A stretch of DNA of 62,339 bases from Thiomonas sp. X19 (GTDB lineage Bacteria; Pseudomonadota; Gammaproteobacteria; Burkholderiales; Burkholderiaceae_C). A model generated the notes under the pieces. It had not been told where the DNA came from. It did not search any database and saw only the letters and a program-made list of their open reading frames with translations. The DNA lies in assembly GCF_900089495.1 (NCBI RefSeq), contig NZ_LT605203.1, positions 3,785,086 to 3,847,424 on the forward strand. The letters run 5' to 3'. This document shows, piece by piece, positions 54,590-62,339 of the stretch. Each line of letters begins with the position of its first letter. The stretch's first letter is position 1. The position numbers and the translations under genes are program-made.

Positions 54590-55612
54590 TCAAACCAGCA
54601 CGGGCTCGTATTCGAGCGTGATGCCGAATTTCTGCGCCACAGCCTGCTGCACGGCGCTGGCCAGTGCGTGAATCTCCTCGCCGCTGGCCCCTCCCTTGTT
54701 CACCAGAACCAGGGCGTGGCGCGCATCCACGGCGGCGCGGCCAAGGCTCTTGCCCTTCCAGCCACTGGCATCGATCATCCACGCAGCAGCCAGTTTGTAG
54801 GTGCCATCCTCCAGCGGATAGCTGACGATCTCGGGAAAGTCCTGCAGGATTTCATTGCGGATGGTGCGGTTGACCACCGGGTTCTTGAAGAAACTGCCGG
54901 CATTGCCAAGTACGGCTGGATCGGGCAGTTTGGCGCGGCGGATCGTGCACACAGCCTCGAAAATCTGCCACGCATCGGGCGCGGCAATGCCGAGTTTGCC
55001 GAAGTGCCGTTCCAGGTCGGCATAGCCGAGCACCGGCCTCCAAGGTTTGGGCAGGCGCAAACGCAGCTGCGTGATGATGGACTTGCCAGCCAGCTCGCGT
55101 TTGAACAGGCTGTCGCGATAGCCGAAGCGGCAGGCAGCCGCGTCCAGCGTGACGACGCGGCCGGTGGTCAGGTCGACGGCGTCGAGCGACTCGAAGCGCT
55201 CCGCCAGCTCCAGTCCATAGGCGCCGATGTTCTGCACCGGCGCGGCGCCAGCGGTTCCGGGGATGAGGGCGAGGTTCTCCAGCCCCCCGAAGCCTTGCTC
55301 CAGGCTCCAGCGCACGAGATCGTGCCAGCCCACACCCGCACCGGCTTCGAGAATGGTGGCATCGGCGCCGTCGCGCACCACGCGCAAGCCGCCGATCTCG
55401 ATTTTGACGACGAGCGCCTGCGGGTCACGTGTGAGCAGCAGGTTGCTGCCGCCGCCCAGTACGAGTTTCGGCAGCACACCGAGTTCGGGGTGGTCGACCA
55501 GTTGCCGCACCTCACGCTGGCTGTGCACGCGCACCAAGCGGGCGGCGTGCGCTGCCACACCGAAGGTGTTCATGGCGGCCAGGGGAACGTGGGTTTCGAG
55601 TTGCAGGTCCAT
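54590..55612 (-). CDS. murB: UDP-N-acetylenolpyruvoylglucosamine reductase
   Basis: The FAD enzyme reduces UDP-GlcNAc-enolpyruvate to UDP-MurNAc in peptidoglycan synthesis. Landmarks are [16 protein letters not shown], the FAD loop [34 protein letters not shown] and [13 protein letters not shown] with the catalytic Ser. At 340 aa it is of the E. coli type I length. The ATG at 55612 is 51 bp before the divergent yajQ start, so the promoters overlap. Confidence 0.95.
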   Translation of the reverse strand: MDLQLETHVPLAAMNTFGVAAHAARLVRVHSQREVRQLVDHPELGVLPKLVLGGGSNLLLTRDPQALVVKIEIGGLRVVRDGADATILEAGAGVGWHDLVRWSLEQGFGGLENLALIPGTAGAAPVQNIGAYGLELAERFESLDAVDLTTGRVVTLDAAACRFGYRDSLFKRELAGKSIITQLRLRLPKPWRPVLGYADLERHFGKLGIAAPDAWQIFEAVCTIRRAKLPDPAVLGNAGSFFKNPVVNRTIRNEILQDFPEIVSYPLEDGTYKLAAAWMIDASGWKGKSLGRAAVDARHALVLVNKGGASGEEIHALASAVQQAVAQKFGITLEYEPVLV

Positions 55613-55663
55613 ACAATCGGTGGCTTCGGCCAAACGGCCATTATCTTCGCCCGATCCAGCACC

Positions 55664-56149
55664 ATGCCATCTTTCGACGCAGTCCTTGAACCCAACCTGA
55701 TCGAGATCCGCAATGCGGTCGACCAGACCAGCAAGGAAACCCATAACCGTTTCGACTTCAAGGGCAGTTCGGCCAAGGTCGACCTGGCCGACAAGCTCAT
55801 CACGGCCTGGGCTGACAGCGACTTCCAGCTCGGCCAGGTGCGTGACGTGCTGATGAGCAAGATGGCCAAGCGCAATGTGGACGTGCGCTTTCTCGATCTC
55901 GGGAAAATCGAGACCATCGGCGGCGACAAGGTCAAGCAGGTCATCACCGTGAAATCCGGCATTCCGCAGGACTTGGCCAAACGCATCACCACGGCGGTGA
56001 AGGAGTCCAAGCTCAAGCTGCAATCGGCCATTCAGGGAGATGTGGTGCGCATCACCGGGGCCAAGCGCGACGACCTGCAAACCGCCATGGCCTTGCTGAG
56101 CAAGGCCATCACCGACGCGCCGTTGTCGTTCACCAACTTTCGCGACTGA
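55664..56149 (+). CDS. YajQ-family nucleotide-binding protein
   Basis: The 161-aa protein starts [20 protein letters not shown] and has the two alternating RNA-recognition-like domains of YajQ/DUF520: [15 protein letters not shown] and [20 protein letters not shown], then [19 protein letters not shown]. YajQ proteins bind nucleotides, and some act as cyclic-di-GMP effectors. The length is exactly that of the family. It overlaps the protease gene by one base (TGATG). Confidence 0.95.
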   Translation: MPSFDAVLEPNLIEIRNAVDQTSKETHNRFDFKGSSAKVDLADKLITAWADSDFQLGQVRDVLMSKMAKRNVDVRFLDLGKIETIGGDKVKQVITVKSGIPQDLAKRITTAVKESKLKLQSAIQGDVVRITGAKRDDLQTAMALLSKAITDAPLSFTNFRD

Positions 56150-56829
56150 TGCGCGCTTCGCCCTCCACGGCTGCCGCATGTCGGCTGCAGGCATTGCGGC
56201 GGCTGCGTCAGCTCGCGGCCTTGGCCCTGTTCGGCGGCTGTGCCGCAGCTGGCGCGCAGAGTGTGAGTCTGGTCGGCAGTTTCGGCGACAAGGCCTTGCT
56301 GGTGATCGACGGCGCTGCGCCCAAGGCTGTGGCTGCGGGGCAAAGCCGGCAGGGCGTGAAAGTCGTGCGCGTGGGCGACGGGTCGGCCGTGGTGAGTGTG
56401 GGCGGCCAACAGCAGGAGCTGCGCGTGGGTGCAAGCCCCGTGAACCTGGCTGGCAAGGGCGCGGCATCGACCGTGCTGCAAGCGCTGCCGAATGGCCAGT
56501 TCGTCACTGAAGGGCGCATCAACGGCAAACTCGTTCGCATGATGGTGGACACCGGAGCCACCATGGTGTCCCTGAGCCGCGCGCAGGCGATTCAACTCGG
56601 CCTGTCGCTACAAGGCGGGCGCCCGATTGCCGTGCACACGGCCAACGGCGTCGTCCAGGCAACCGAAATCATGTTGAGTTCCGTGCGCGTCGGCACCATC
56701 GAACGCCGCGAAGTGCCAGCCGTCATCCAGGACTCGTCGCTGCCCATCGTGTTACTGGGCATGAGCTTTCTCAAGCACATGGATTTGCAGCACAACGCCG
56801 ACCAGCTGACGTTGACGGCGCGCTACTGA
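56149..56829 (+). CDS. exported retropepsin-like aspartic protease
   Basis: The 226-aa precursor has a signal-like hydrophobic N-terminus (LAALALFGGCAAAGAQ) and a C-terminal retropepsin fold. Its active site MMVDTGATMVSLSRAQA includes DTGA, and the later IVLLGMSFLKHMDL matches the TIGR02281-type family. Bacterial members act as dimers in the periplasm. The middle region (SLVGSFGDKALLVIDGAAPK) is a small SH3-like beta domain. It starts at the yajQ stop. Confidence 0.85.
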   Translation: MRASPSTAAACRLQALRRLRQLAALALFGGCAAAGAQSVSLVGSFGDKALLVIDGAAPKAVAAGQSRQGVKVVRVGDGSAVVSVGGQQQELRVGASPVNLAGKGAASTVLQALPNGQFVTEGRINGKLVRMMVDTGATMVSLSRAQAIQLGLSLQGGRPIAVHTANGVVQATEIMLSSVRVGTIERREVPAVIQDSSLPIVLLGMSFLKHMDLQHNADQLTLTARY

Positions 56830-56848
56830 TCGACCATCGGCGTCAAGG

Positions 56849-57481
56849 CTAGGGCTGCTTGCGCCCGATGCGACTTTCCTTGCCATCCAGCAGATTGCGG
56901 ACATTTCTGCGGTGCCGCCACACCACCAGCGCCGAGATGGCGACGATCGCCAGCAGCATGGCCATGTCGCCCTTCCAAACCAATCCGCTACCCAGCCAGT
57001 CGTAGAACGGTGCGAACACGGCCGCCGAGAGCGCCGCCAGGGACGAGTAGCGCGTGAAGATGGCGACGATCAACCAGGTTGCGATCGTCGCCAAACCCAA
57101 CCAGGGGCTGATGGCCAGCAGGATGCCGGCTGCGGTGGCCACGCCTTTGCCCCCCTTGAACTGGAAAAAGACGGGGTAGAGATGACCCAGAAAAACGGCC
57201 ACGGCCACCAGGGGCACAGCGGCGGGCTCAAGCCACCCGGCCTGGGCGCCCCAAGACGCCAGCCAGACCGGCAGCCAACCCTTGAAGGCATCGAGCAACA
57301 GGGTCGACACGGCGGCCAGCTTGCTGCCTGAGCGCAGCACATTGGTGGCGCCCGGATTGCCGGAGCCGAAACCGCGTGGGTCCGGCAGCCCCATGAACCG
57401 GCTGACGACCACGGCAAAGGCAATGGAGCCGAGCAGATAGGCGGCAAGGGCGGCAAGAAGGGCGGTGAAGGTGAGATTCAT
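56849..57481 (-). CDS. plsY: glycerol-3-phosphate acyltransferase
   Basis: This inner-membrane enzyme uses acyl phosphate to make lysophosphatidate, the first step of phospholipid synthesis. The conserved motifs are [11 protein letters not shown] in loop 1 and [15 protein letters not shown] in loop 2, with five or six hydrophobic helices. The C-terminus is basic. The 210-aa length is normal. It converges with the protease gene. Confidence 0.95.
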   Translation of the reverse strand: MNLTFTALLAALAAYLLGSIAFAVVVSRFMGLPDPRGFGSGNPGATNVLRSGSKLAAVSTLLLDAFKGWLPVWLASWGAQAGWLEPAAVPLVAVAVFLGHLYPVFFQFKGGKGVATAAGILLAISPWLGLATIATWLIVAIFTRYSSLAALSAAVFAPFYDWLGSGLVWKGDMAMLLAIVAISALVVWRHRRNVRNLLDGKESRIGRKQP

Positions 57482-57572
57482 CGCTGCGGATTCTATTGAC
57501 CCCGGGTTCAGGATCGCCATGCAAGCCATCGAGCTGGCAAGCTGCCTGGATCGGCAATCCGGAATTCGCAAC

Positions 57573-58067
57573 TCAGGCCAGTGGCAGGGCACAGTGCACG
57601 GGTTGCGCATGAAGCTGCGCCATGAGCAGGGCCGGCTCCATCCCCAGCAGCAGGCCACGGCGCCCACCGTTGATGTAGATGCGCTCCAGCTCCAGCACCG
57701 TTGCCTCGACATAGATGGGCATGGTCTTGCGCAAGGCGAACGGCGAGGTTCCACCCACCTGGTAGCCACTGTGCCGCTGCGCCGCGGCGGGGCTGCAGGG
57801 CTGTATGGTTTTGACGCCGATGGCCCGCGCCAGGTTCTTGGTCGAAACCTGGCAATCGCCATGCATCAGCACCACAAGCGGCTTTGCCGTTTCGCTCTGC
57901 ATCACCAGAGTCTTGATCACGGCGTGCAGGGGAAGTCCCAGGGCTTCAGCGCCCCAGGTCGCTCCGCCATGGTCCACGTAGTCGTAGACGTGCAAACTGA
58001 AGTCGGCGGACCGGCCGCGCAGCCATGTGGTCGCGGGAGTTTCGCTGGGCTTGTGGGCCGAGTGCAT
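57573..58067 (-). CDS. ybaK: Cys-tRNA(Pro)/Cys-tRNA(Cys) deacylase (YbaK type)
   Basis: This trans-editing enzyme removes mischarged cysteine from tRNA-Pro. The YbaK/EbsC fold is seen in [40 protein letters not shown] and GCTS-like [18 protein letters not shown], followed by [13 protein letters not shown]. Lys in the VIKTL strand is the catalytic residue. The ATG at 58067 ([10 protein letters not shown]) is preferred to a TTG 27 bp upstream. The length of 164 aa matches the family. Confidence 0.9.
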   Translation of the reverse strand: MHSAHKPSETPATTWLRGRSADFSLHVYDYVDHGGATWGAEALGLPLHAVIKTLVMQSETAKPLVVLMHGDCQVSTKNLARAIGVKTIQPCSPAAAQRHSGYQVGGTSPFALRKTMPIYVEATVLELERIYINGGRRGLLLGMEPALLMAQLHAQPVHCALPLA

Positions 58068-58226
58068 GCGGGTTTGCCGTCCAGGAAGCAACAATGAAAC
58101 CCTATTGCAGCAGCCGGCAGCCTTCCTGCCAAGTCATGCTTGCGACGGCGAACGCCTGGCCGGCAGCGACAGCGGGCCGATAGCCTTACCCGGGGTCACA
58201 AGGGGGCAGCGGCCTAGAATCCAGCC

Positions 58227-59072
58227 ATGCCTGCTGCACCCAACGCCGATCTGCACTGCCATTCGACCGTGTCGGACGGAACGCTTGCACCTGCTGCACT
58301 GGCCCACCGCGCGCATGGCAATGGCGTGCAGCTCTGGGCACTGACCGATCACGATGAAACCGGCGGCCTTGCCGAGGCCGGCGAAGCTGCACTTGCCCTG
58401 GGCCTGCGGTTCGTGCCGGGTGTGGAAATCTCCGTTTCGGTGGGGGCGCAAACCGTGCACATCGTGGGCCTGGGCATCGACCCGGCCCACCCAACCTTGC
58501 TGGCCGGTTTGGCCCAGGTGCGCTCCGGGCGCGAATTGCGCGCCCACATGATGGCGCGATCGCTCGAGCGGCAAACGGGCCTGCGCGACGTCTATCTCGG
58601 CGCAGCGCGGCATGCCGGCAACCCGGCCCTGATCTCGCGGACCCATTTCGCCCGCTTCCTGGTCGAGCACGGCATCTGCGGCAATACACATGAAGTGTTC
58701 GGGCGCTTCCTCACCCCCGGCAAGCCGGGCTATGTCGAACACGACTGGGCCACGCTGCAAGACGCGCTGGGCTGGATTCAGGCCGCAGGCGGACATGCCG
58801 TGATCGCCCACCCCGGGCGCTACCGCTTCAGCTCGACCGAGGAGCTGGCGCTGTTCACCAGCTTCAAGGACATGGGCGGCGCCGGGGTTGAAGTGATGAC
58901 GGGCAGCCACAGCGCGGCGGATTTCCGCAAGTACGCCGGCATGGCACTGGCGTTCAATTTGCGCGCTTCGCGCGGCTCGGACTTCCACAGTCCGCAGGAA
59001 AGTCGCTGCGATCTGGGCCAACTCCCGCCGCTTCCCGCCGATCTCGCCCCCATCTGGGAGTTGTTGCACTGA
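58227..59072 (+). CDS. PHP-domain phosphoesterase (3',5'-nucleoside bisphosphate phosphatase type)
   Basis: The 281-aa protein starts with the metal-binding DLHCHSTVSDGTLAPAALAH. It continues with ALTDHDETGGLAEA, PGVEISV and AVIAHPGRYRFSS, and ends with SRGSDFHSPQESRC, all histidine/aspartate signatures of PHP hydrolases. The YciV/RnmAPH branch hydrolyses pAp and short RNA 5' ends. It starts a run of three rightward genes. Confidence 0.92.
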   Translation: MPAAPNADLHCHSTVSDGTLAPAALAHRAHGNGVQLWALTDHDETGGLAEAGEAALALGLRFVPGVEISVSVGAQTVHIVGLGIDPAHPTLLAGLAQVRSGRELRAHMMARSLERQTGLRDVYLGAARHAGNPALISRTHFARFLVEHGICGNTHEVFGRFLTPGKPGYVEHDWATLQDALGWIQAAGGHAVIAHPGRYRFSSTEELALFTSFKDMGGAGVEVMTGSHSAADFRKYAGMALAFNLRASRGSDFHSPQESRCDLGQLPPLPADLAPIWELLH

Positions 59073-59132
59073 CGGCTCGACCCCGCCTGCCTGGCGGACA
59101 ATGCCGCATCAGCCGCTCCTTCCGCATTCAGC

Positions 59133-59768
59133 ATGGCGCAATACTTCCACATCCATCCCGACAATCCGCAGCCGCGGCTCATCAAGCAAGCCTGTGCGAT
59201 TCTCCACGGCGGCGGCATCGCGGCCATTCCCACCGACTCGTCGTATGCCCTGGTCTGCCATCTGGACGACAAGGCCGCAGCCGAGCGCCTGCGCCGCATC
59301 CGCCAGGTCGACGACAAGCACCATCTCACCCTGCTCTGCAGCGATCTGTCGGAACTCGGCGCCTATGCGCTGGTGGACAACCGCCAGTTCCGCCTGCTGC
59401 GCGCAGCCACACCCGGACCCTACACCTTCATTCTGGAAGCCACCAAAGAAGTGCCGCGACGCCTGTCGCACCCCTCGCGCAAGACCATCGGCGTGCGCGT
59501 GCCGGAACATACCGTCACCCACGCGCTGCTGGCCGAACTGGGTCAGCCCCTGCTCGCCACCACGCTCATCCTTCCCGGTCAATCCGAGTCCTTGAATGAC
59601 CCTGAGGACATTCGCACCCAACTCGAAAAACTGGTGGAACTGGTGCTCGATTCGGGGCCCTGTCCGCAGCAAGCCACCACGGTGATCGATCTTTGCAGCG
59701 CTCCGCCCACGGTGGTGCGCTTGGGACGCGGCGCACTCGGCCCACTGGGTCTGAGCGCCGAAGCATGA
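59133..59768 (+). CDS. YciO-type Sua5/YrdC family protein
   Basis: The 211-aa protein has the YrdC-like fold with AILHGGGIAAIPTDSSYALV, LRRIRQVDDKHHLTLLCSDL, TPGPYTFILEATKEVPRRL and KTIGVRVPEHTVTHALLAEL. Sua5/TsaC members make threonylcarbamoyl-AMP for tRNA t6A. YciO is a related paralogue with weak or different activity. The frequent neighbourhood with a PHP phosphoesterase supports the YciO call. Confidence 0.88.
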   Translation: MAQYFHIHPDNPQPRLIKQACAILHGGGIAAIPTDSSYALVCHLDDKAAAERLRRIRQVDDKHHLTLLCSDLSELGAYALVDNRQFRLLRAATPGPYTFILEATKEVPRRLSHPSRKTIGVRVPEHTVTHALLAELGQPLLATTLILPGQSESLNDPEDIRTQLEKLVELVLDSGPCPQQATTVIDLCSAPPTVVRLGRGALGPLGLSAEA

Positions 59769-59836
59769 CGCCAGCCCTGCAGCACAAATCCTGATCCTGA
59801 CCCCATCCCCGAACCCCCAATCCCCACAAGCCATTC

Positions 59837-60496
59837 ATGGACCAACTCATCCAGGCCGTCACCATCTATGCGTTGCCGGTGCTCTTCGCCATCACCCTGC
59901 ACGAGGCTGCGCATGGTTATGCGGCACGTCATTTCGGTGACAACACGGCTTACATGATGGGGCGCGTGTCGCTCAACCCGGCACGCCACATCGACCCCAT
60001 CGGCACCATCCTCGTGCCATTGATGCTGTATTTCGCCACCGGTGGCGCTTTCCTTTTTGGCTACGCGAAACCGGTGCCGGTGAACTTCGGCGCCTTGCGC
60101 AACCCCAAGCGCGACATGATCTGGGTGGCACTGGCTGGCCCCGGCTCCAATTTCCTTCAGGCTTTTTTGTGGGGGCTGGCGCTCATTGCCTTGAACGCCT
60201 TCGGCAACACTGAAATCTATTTCTATGACGTGGCCCGAGCGGGTATTTTGGTCAACATCGTCATGTTCGTGTTCAACCTGTTCCCCATCCCGCCGCTCGA
60301 CGGTGGCCGCGTCCTGGTCGGCCTGCTGCCGGTGCGCCAAGCCATCGCCCTGTCACGCATCGAGCCGTACGGGTTTTTCATCGTCATGGCGCTGGTGCTC
60401 ACCGGGATCATCACCACCGTCTGGCTGATTCCCCTCATGGGCCTGACACAAACCGTGCTCGGCCTGCTGCTGACCCCTTTCAAGCTGCTGCTCTGA
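59837..60496 (+). CDS. site-2 protease family membrane metalloprotease (M50)
   Basis: The 219-aa protein has LFAITLHEAAHGYAARHFGD in the first helix, where HEAAH binds zinc, and FNLFPIPPLDGGRVL near the C-terminus with the third ligand Asp. It has five or six transmembrane helices and no PDZ domain. This is the small rhomboid-like M50 type common downstream of yciO, of unknown substrate. The IS110-family element begins shortly after its stop. Confidence 0.92.
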   Translation: MDQLIQAVTIYALPVLFAITLHEAAHGYAARHFGDNTAYMMGRVSLNPARHIDPIGTILVPLMLYFATGGAFLFGYAKPVPVNFGALRNPKRDMIWVALAGPGSNFLQAFLWGLALIALNAFGNTEIYFYDVARAGILVNIVMFVFNLFPIPPLDGGRVLVGLLPVRQAIALSRIEPYGFFIVMALVLTGIITTVWLIPLMGLTQTVLGLLLTPFKLLL

Positions 60497-60586
60497 GGGG
60501 GCCCCCAGACCTGCCGCTTTGCGTCAGGCCCCCCGAGGGGGGTGAGAAAACTTGGGGTGGCCCGGCGTTTTCTCATGAGCATCCCA

Positions 60587-60856
60587 AGCCCCTGGGGGCG
60601 CCCGGCGTTTGCGAAGAAACGATCTTTGGGCTACAAGGTGAACGGCAGTGCCGAGATGACCGACAAGTCATTGGTGCGAGCCTGCGGCGTTGTAGGACGC
60701 CGTGAGGTGAGCCCGCTCGTGAGCCCCTGGGGGCGCCCGGCGTTCGCGAAGAAACGATCTTTGGGCTACAAGGTGAACGGCAGTGCCGAGATGACCGACA
60801 AGTCATTGGTGCGAGCCTGCGGCGTTGTAGGACGCCGTGAGGTGAGCCCGCTCGTG
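60587..60856 (+). repeat. 135-bp tandem duplication in the IS110 non-coding end
   Basis: Copies 60587-60721 and 60722-60856 are identical except for one T/C difference (near 60610 and 60745). Each holds the stem CGGCGT/ACGCCG and other short pairs. The period is divisible by three, so an open frame runs through both. A shorter similar stretch (CCCGGCGTTT) precedes them at 60571. It lies in the left end of the insertion sequence, where IS110 elements encode their guide RNA. Confidence 0.85.
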
Positions 60857-60979
60857 AGCATGGTCCGGGAATCGTCGGCGACAGTGGTGAGCACAGCGAT
60901 GTGCATCCCGTTTGAGAGATCGAGTCGAATTCGACGACTCCCATGGCGCTGCCGTTCGTTGACAATCTTGGAGCAAACG
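60857..60979 (+). ncRNA. candidate bridge-RNA region of the IS110 element
   Basis: IS110-group elements carry a structured guide (bridge) RNA in the long non-coding end upstream of the transposase. Here the non-coding end covers about 60500-60979. This segment lies between the duplication and the transposase ATG. Its boundaries and loops were not resolved, so this is a positional call only. The 135-bp duplicated part may be included. Confidence 0.3.
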
Positions 60980-62305
60980 ATGGCGATGCGCAAGCGAGAT
61001 GATGATCTGGTCTTCCCCAACGCGGCGGGTATCGACGTAGGAGGGTCGAGCCACTGGGTGGCGGTACCCCGGCAAGCCTGCGACGAACCGGTGCGCGAGT
61101 TCGGTGCGATGACCGACGATCTGCACGCCATGGCCGACTGGCTGCTCGCGTGTGGGGTCGACACCGTGGCGCTGGAGTCCACCGGGGTGTACTGGATCCC
61201 GGTGTTCGAGGTGCTGGAGCAACGCGGCTTGACGGTGTTTTTGGTCGATGCGCGGCAGATGAAGTATGTGCCTGGGCGCAAGAGCGATGTGCAGGACTGC
61301 CAGTGGTTGCAGAAGTTGATGAGCCTGGGGTTCTTGCGCGCGGCGTTCCGCCCGACCGATGAGGTCTGTGTGGTGCGTGCCGTGGCCCGTCAGCGCGACG
61401 TGCTCTTGGCCGAGCAGGCCAGTTGGGTGCAGCGCATGCAAAAGGCGCTGGTGCAGATGAACATCCAGCTCACCGAGGTTCTGACCGATGTCATGGGACT
61501 GACGGGACAAGCCATCATCCGCGCCATCGTCGCTGGCGAGCGCGACCCCAAGACGCTGGCCCGGTATCGCAACGCTCGTGTCAAGGCCAGTGAGACGGAG
61601 ATTGCCAAGGCCTTGACGGGCAATTGGCGCGATGAGCACCTGTTCGTGCTGCGCCAGGCGCTGGCGATGTATGACGACATTGCCCGGCACCTGGGCGAAT
61701 GCGACGCCAAGCTGCAAGGACTGCTGAGCCAGCTTGGCGCGGCCAAGGTCGATCTGGGCAAGACGCCTCGTGCAGGCAGCAAGCTGCGCGCGCAGTTCGA
61801 CGCACGCCAGATTCTGGCCAACTGGGCCGGCGTCGATCTCACGCGCATCAACGGCCTGGGTCTGGCTGCGGTGATGAAGATCCTCTCGGAGGTCGGCCCC
61901 AACCTGAGTCGCTTTGCCAACGTCAAGCACTTCTGTTCTTGGTTGGGGCTGTGTCCGGGCACGAAGATCAGCGGCGGCAAGGTGCTGTCAGCCAAGACCC
62001 GGCGATCCGCCAATCGGGTCAGGCAGGCGCTGAAGATGGCCGCGATGAGCCTGTCGCACAGCGACTCGGCCCTCGGCGCGTTCTACCGCCGCTTGTCGGG
62101 CCGCATGGACAAGCCGCGTGCCAATACCGCCACCGCGCACAAGCTGGCGCGCATGGTGTATTTCATGCTGACGCGTGGCGAGGCGTTCGTCGATCAAGGC
62201 CAGCAGCGCTATGAAGATCAGCAGCGCGAGCGCTCAATCGTCGCCCTCAAGCGCCGCGCCGCTGCCCTTGGCTTCCAGATCCATCCAAACCCGGTGCCAG
62301 CATGA
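60980..62305 (+). CDS. IS110-family transposase (DEDD recombinase)
   Basis: The 441-aa protein has an N-terminal RuvC-like DEDD domain: AAGIDVGGSSHWVAVPRQ with the first Asp, VALESTGVYWIPVFEVLEQR with Glu, and GRKSDVQDCQWLQKLMSLG with the last Asp pair. The C-terminal transposase-20 domain (INGLGLAAVMKILSEVGPNL; FCSWLGLCPGTKISGGKVL) has the serine-containing segment. The ATG at 60980 follows TTGGAGCAAACG. The long frame upstream is the non-coding end. The gene is intact, but the right end of the element is past the window. Confidence 0.93.
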   Translation: MAMRKRDDDLVFPNAAGIDVGGSSHWVAVPRQACDEPVREFGAMTDDLHAMADWLLACGVDTVALESTGVYWIPVFEVLEQRGLTVFLVDARQMKYVPGRKSDVQDCQWLQKLMSLGFLRAAFRPTDEVCVVRAVARQRDVLLAEQASWVQRMQKALVQMNIQLTEVLTDVMGLTGQAIIRAIVAGERDPKTLARYRNARVKASETEIAKALTGNWRDEHLFVLRQALAMYDDIARHLGECDAKLQGLLSQLGAAKVDLGKTPRAGSKLRAQFDARQILANWAGVDLTRINGLGLAAVMKILSEVGPNLSRFANVKHFCSWLGLCPGTKISGGKVLSAKTRRSANRVRQALKMAAMSLSHSDSALGAFYRRLSGRMDKPRANTATAHKLARMVYFMLTRGEAFVDQGQQRYEDQQRERSIVALKRRAAALGFQIHPNPVPA

Positions 62306-62339
62306 AACCGGCCTTCAACCCATTTTGTTTCTTGAGAGG

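Noticed and set aside
60542..60979. A 146-codon N-terminal extension of the IS110 transposase
   Set aside because: The family starts at MAMRKRDDD-like positions near AAGIDVGG. The upstream frame is the non-coding end with a tandem repeat.

Overview
The window looks like a high-GC betaproteobacterial chromosome, most probably a sulfur-oxidising Burkholderiales of the Thiomonas type. This is inferred from the combination of a molybdopterin sulfite dehydrogenase (soeABC), an Acidithiobacillus-like sulfide:quinone reductase, a split YeeE/YedE thiosulfate-type transporter, a periplasmic rhodanese, and typical beta-proteobacterial housekeeping neighbourhoods.

Positions 1 to about 19.3 kb are accessory DNA, probably an integrated plasmid or mobilisable element whose left end lies outside the window. 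It carries a TraD/TraG-type coupling ATPase, a replication-relaxation-type protein, a D5-like helicase split by an insertion sequence, two BrnT loci (one cut by the window edge), a TumE-like toxin-antitoxin pair, an orphan type IV pilin, an outer-membrane barrel, and about twenty small, mostly membrane or unknown proteins. Its most striking feature is a 20-bp element, AATTTCCGC-N5-CCTATR, found 12 times with fixed spacing. Eleven copies lie upstream of minus-strand genes of the element; the twelfth precedes a non-coding hairpin region. Several units have the order terminator, element, ribosome site, gene, so the element looks like a dedicated promoter or operator. A divergent sigma-factor-like protein (18506-19261) and an HTH protein with an AT-hook tail (4688-4972) are possible partners. 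The region from 7.7 to 9.0 kb is non-coding and very rich in hairpins: three 33-bp units with compensating stems, three 72-73-bp units, a 550-nt structured block, and a perfect 28-bp inverted repeat. An identical 1602-bp IS1182-family element is inserted at CTAG in two places: beside that structured block and inside the helicase gene.

From 19.57 kb the chromosome proper begins: tRNA-Gly(CCC), trmB, uppP, an atypical Nramp transporter next to a decayed canonical mntH, a methyltransferase and a rhodanese. Next come waaA, waaC and a phosphomannomutase (LPS core and sugar nucleotides), apaH, rpmB-rpmG, a small lipoprotein, roxA, an FKBP-type PPIase, a DUF2062 protein, dut, coaBC, alaS and an aldehyde dehydrogenase.

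The sulfur part runs from 40.9 to 54.5 kb. soeABC oxidises sulfite at the inner membrane, sqr oxidises sulfide, two coupled YeeE halves probably import thiosulfate or another sulfur species, and a two-domain exported rhodanese transfers sulfane sulfur. A small exported protein with NPCAP cysteine repeats lies between them. nemA, argG and ppnP are embedded in this block.

The right part (54.6-60.5 kb) is housekeeping: murB, yajQ, a retropepsin-like protease, plsY, ybaK, a PHP phosphatase, a YciO-type protein and an M50 protease. The window ends in an IS110-family element whose upstream non-coding end carries a 135-bp in-frame tandem duplication.
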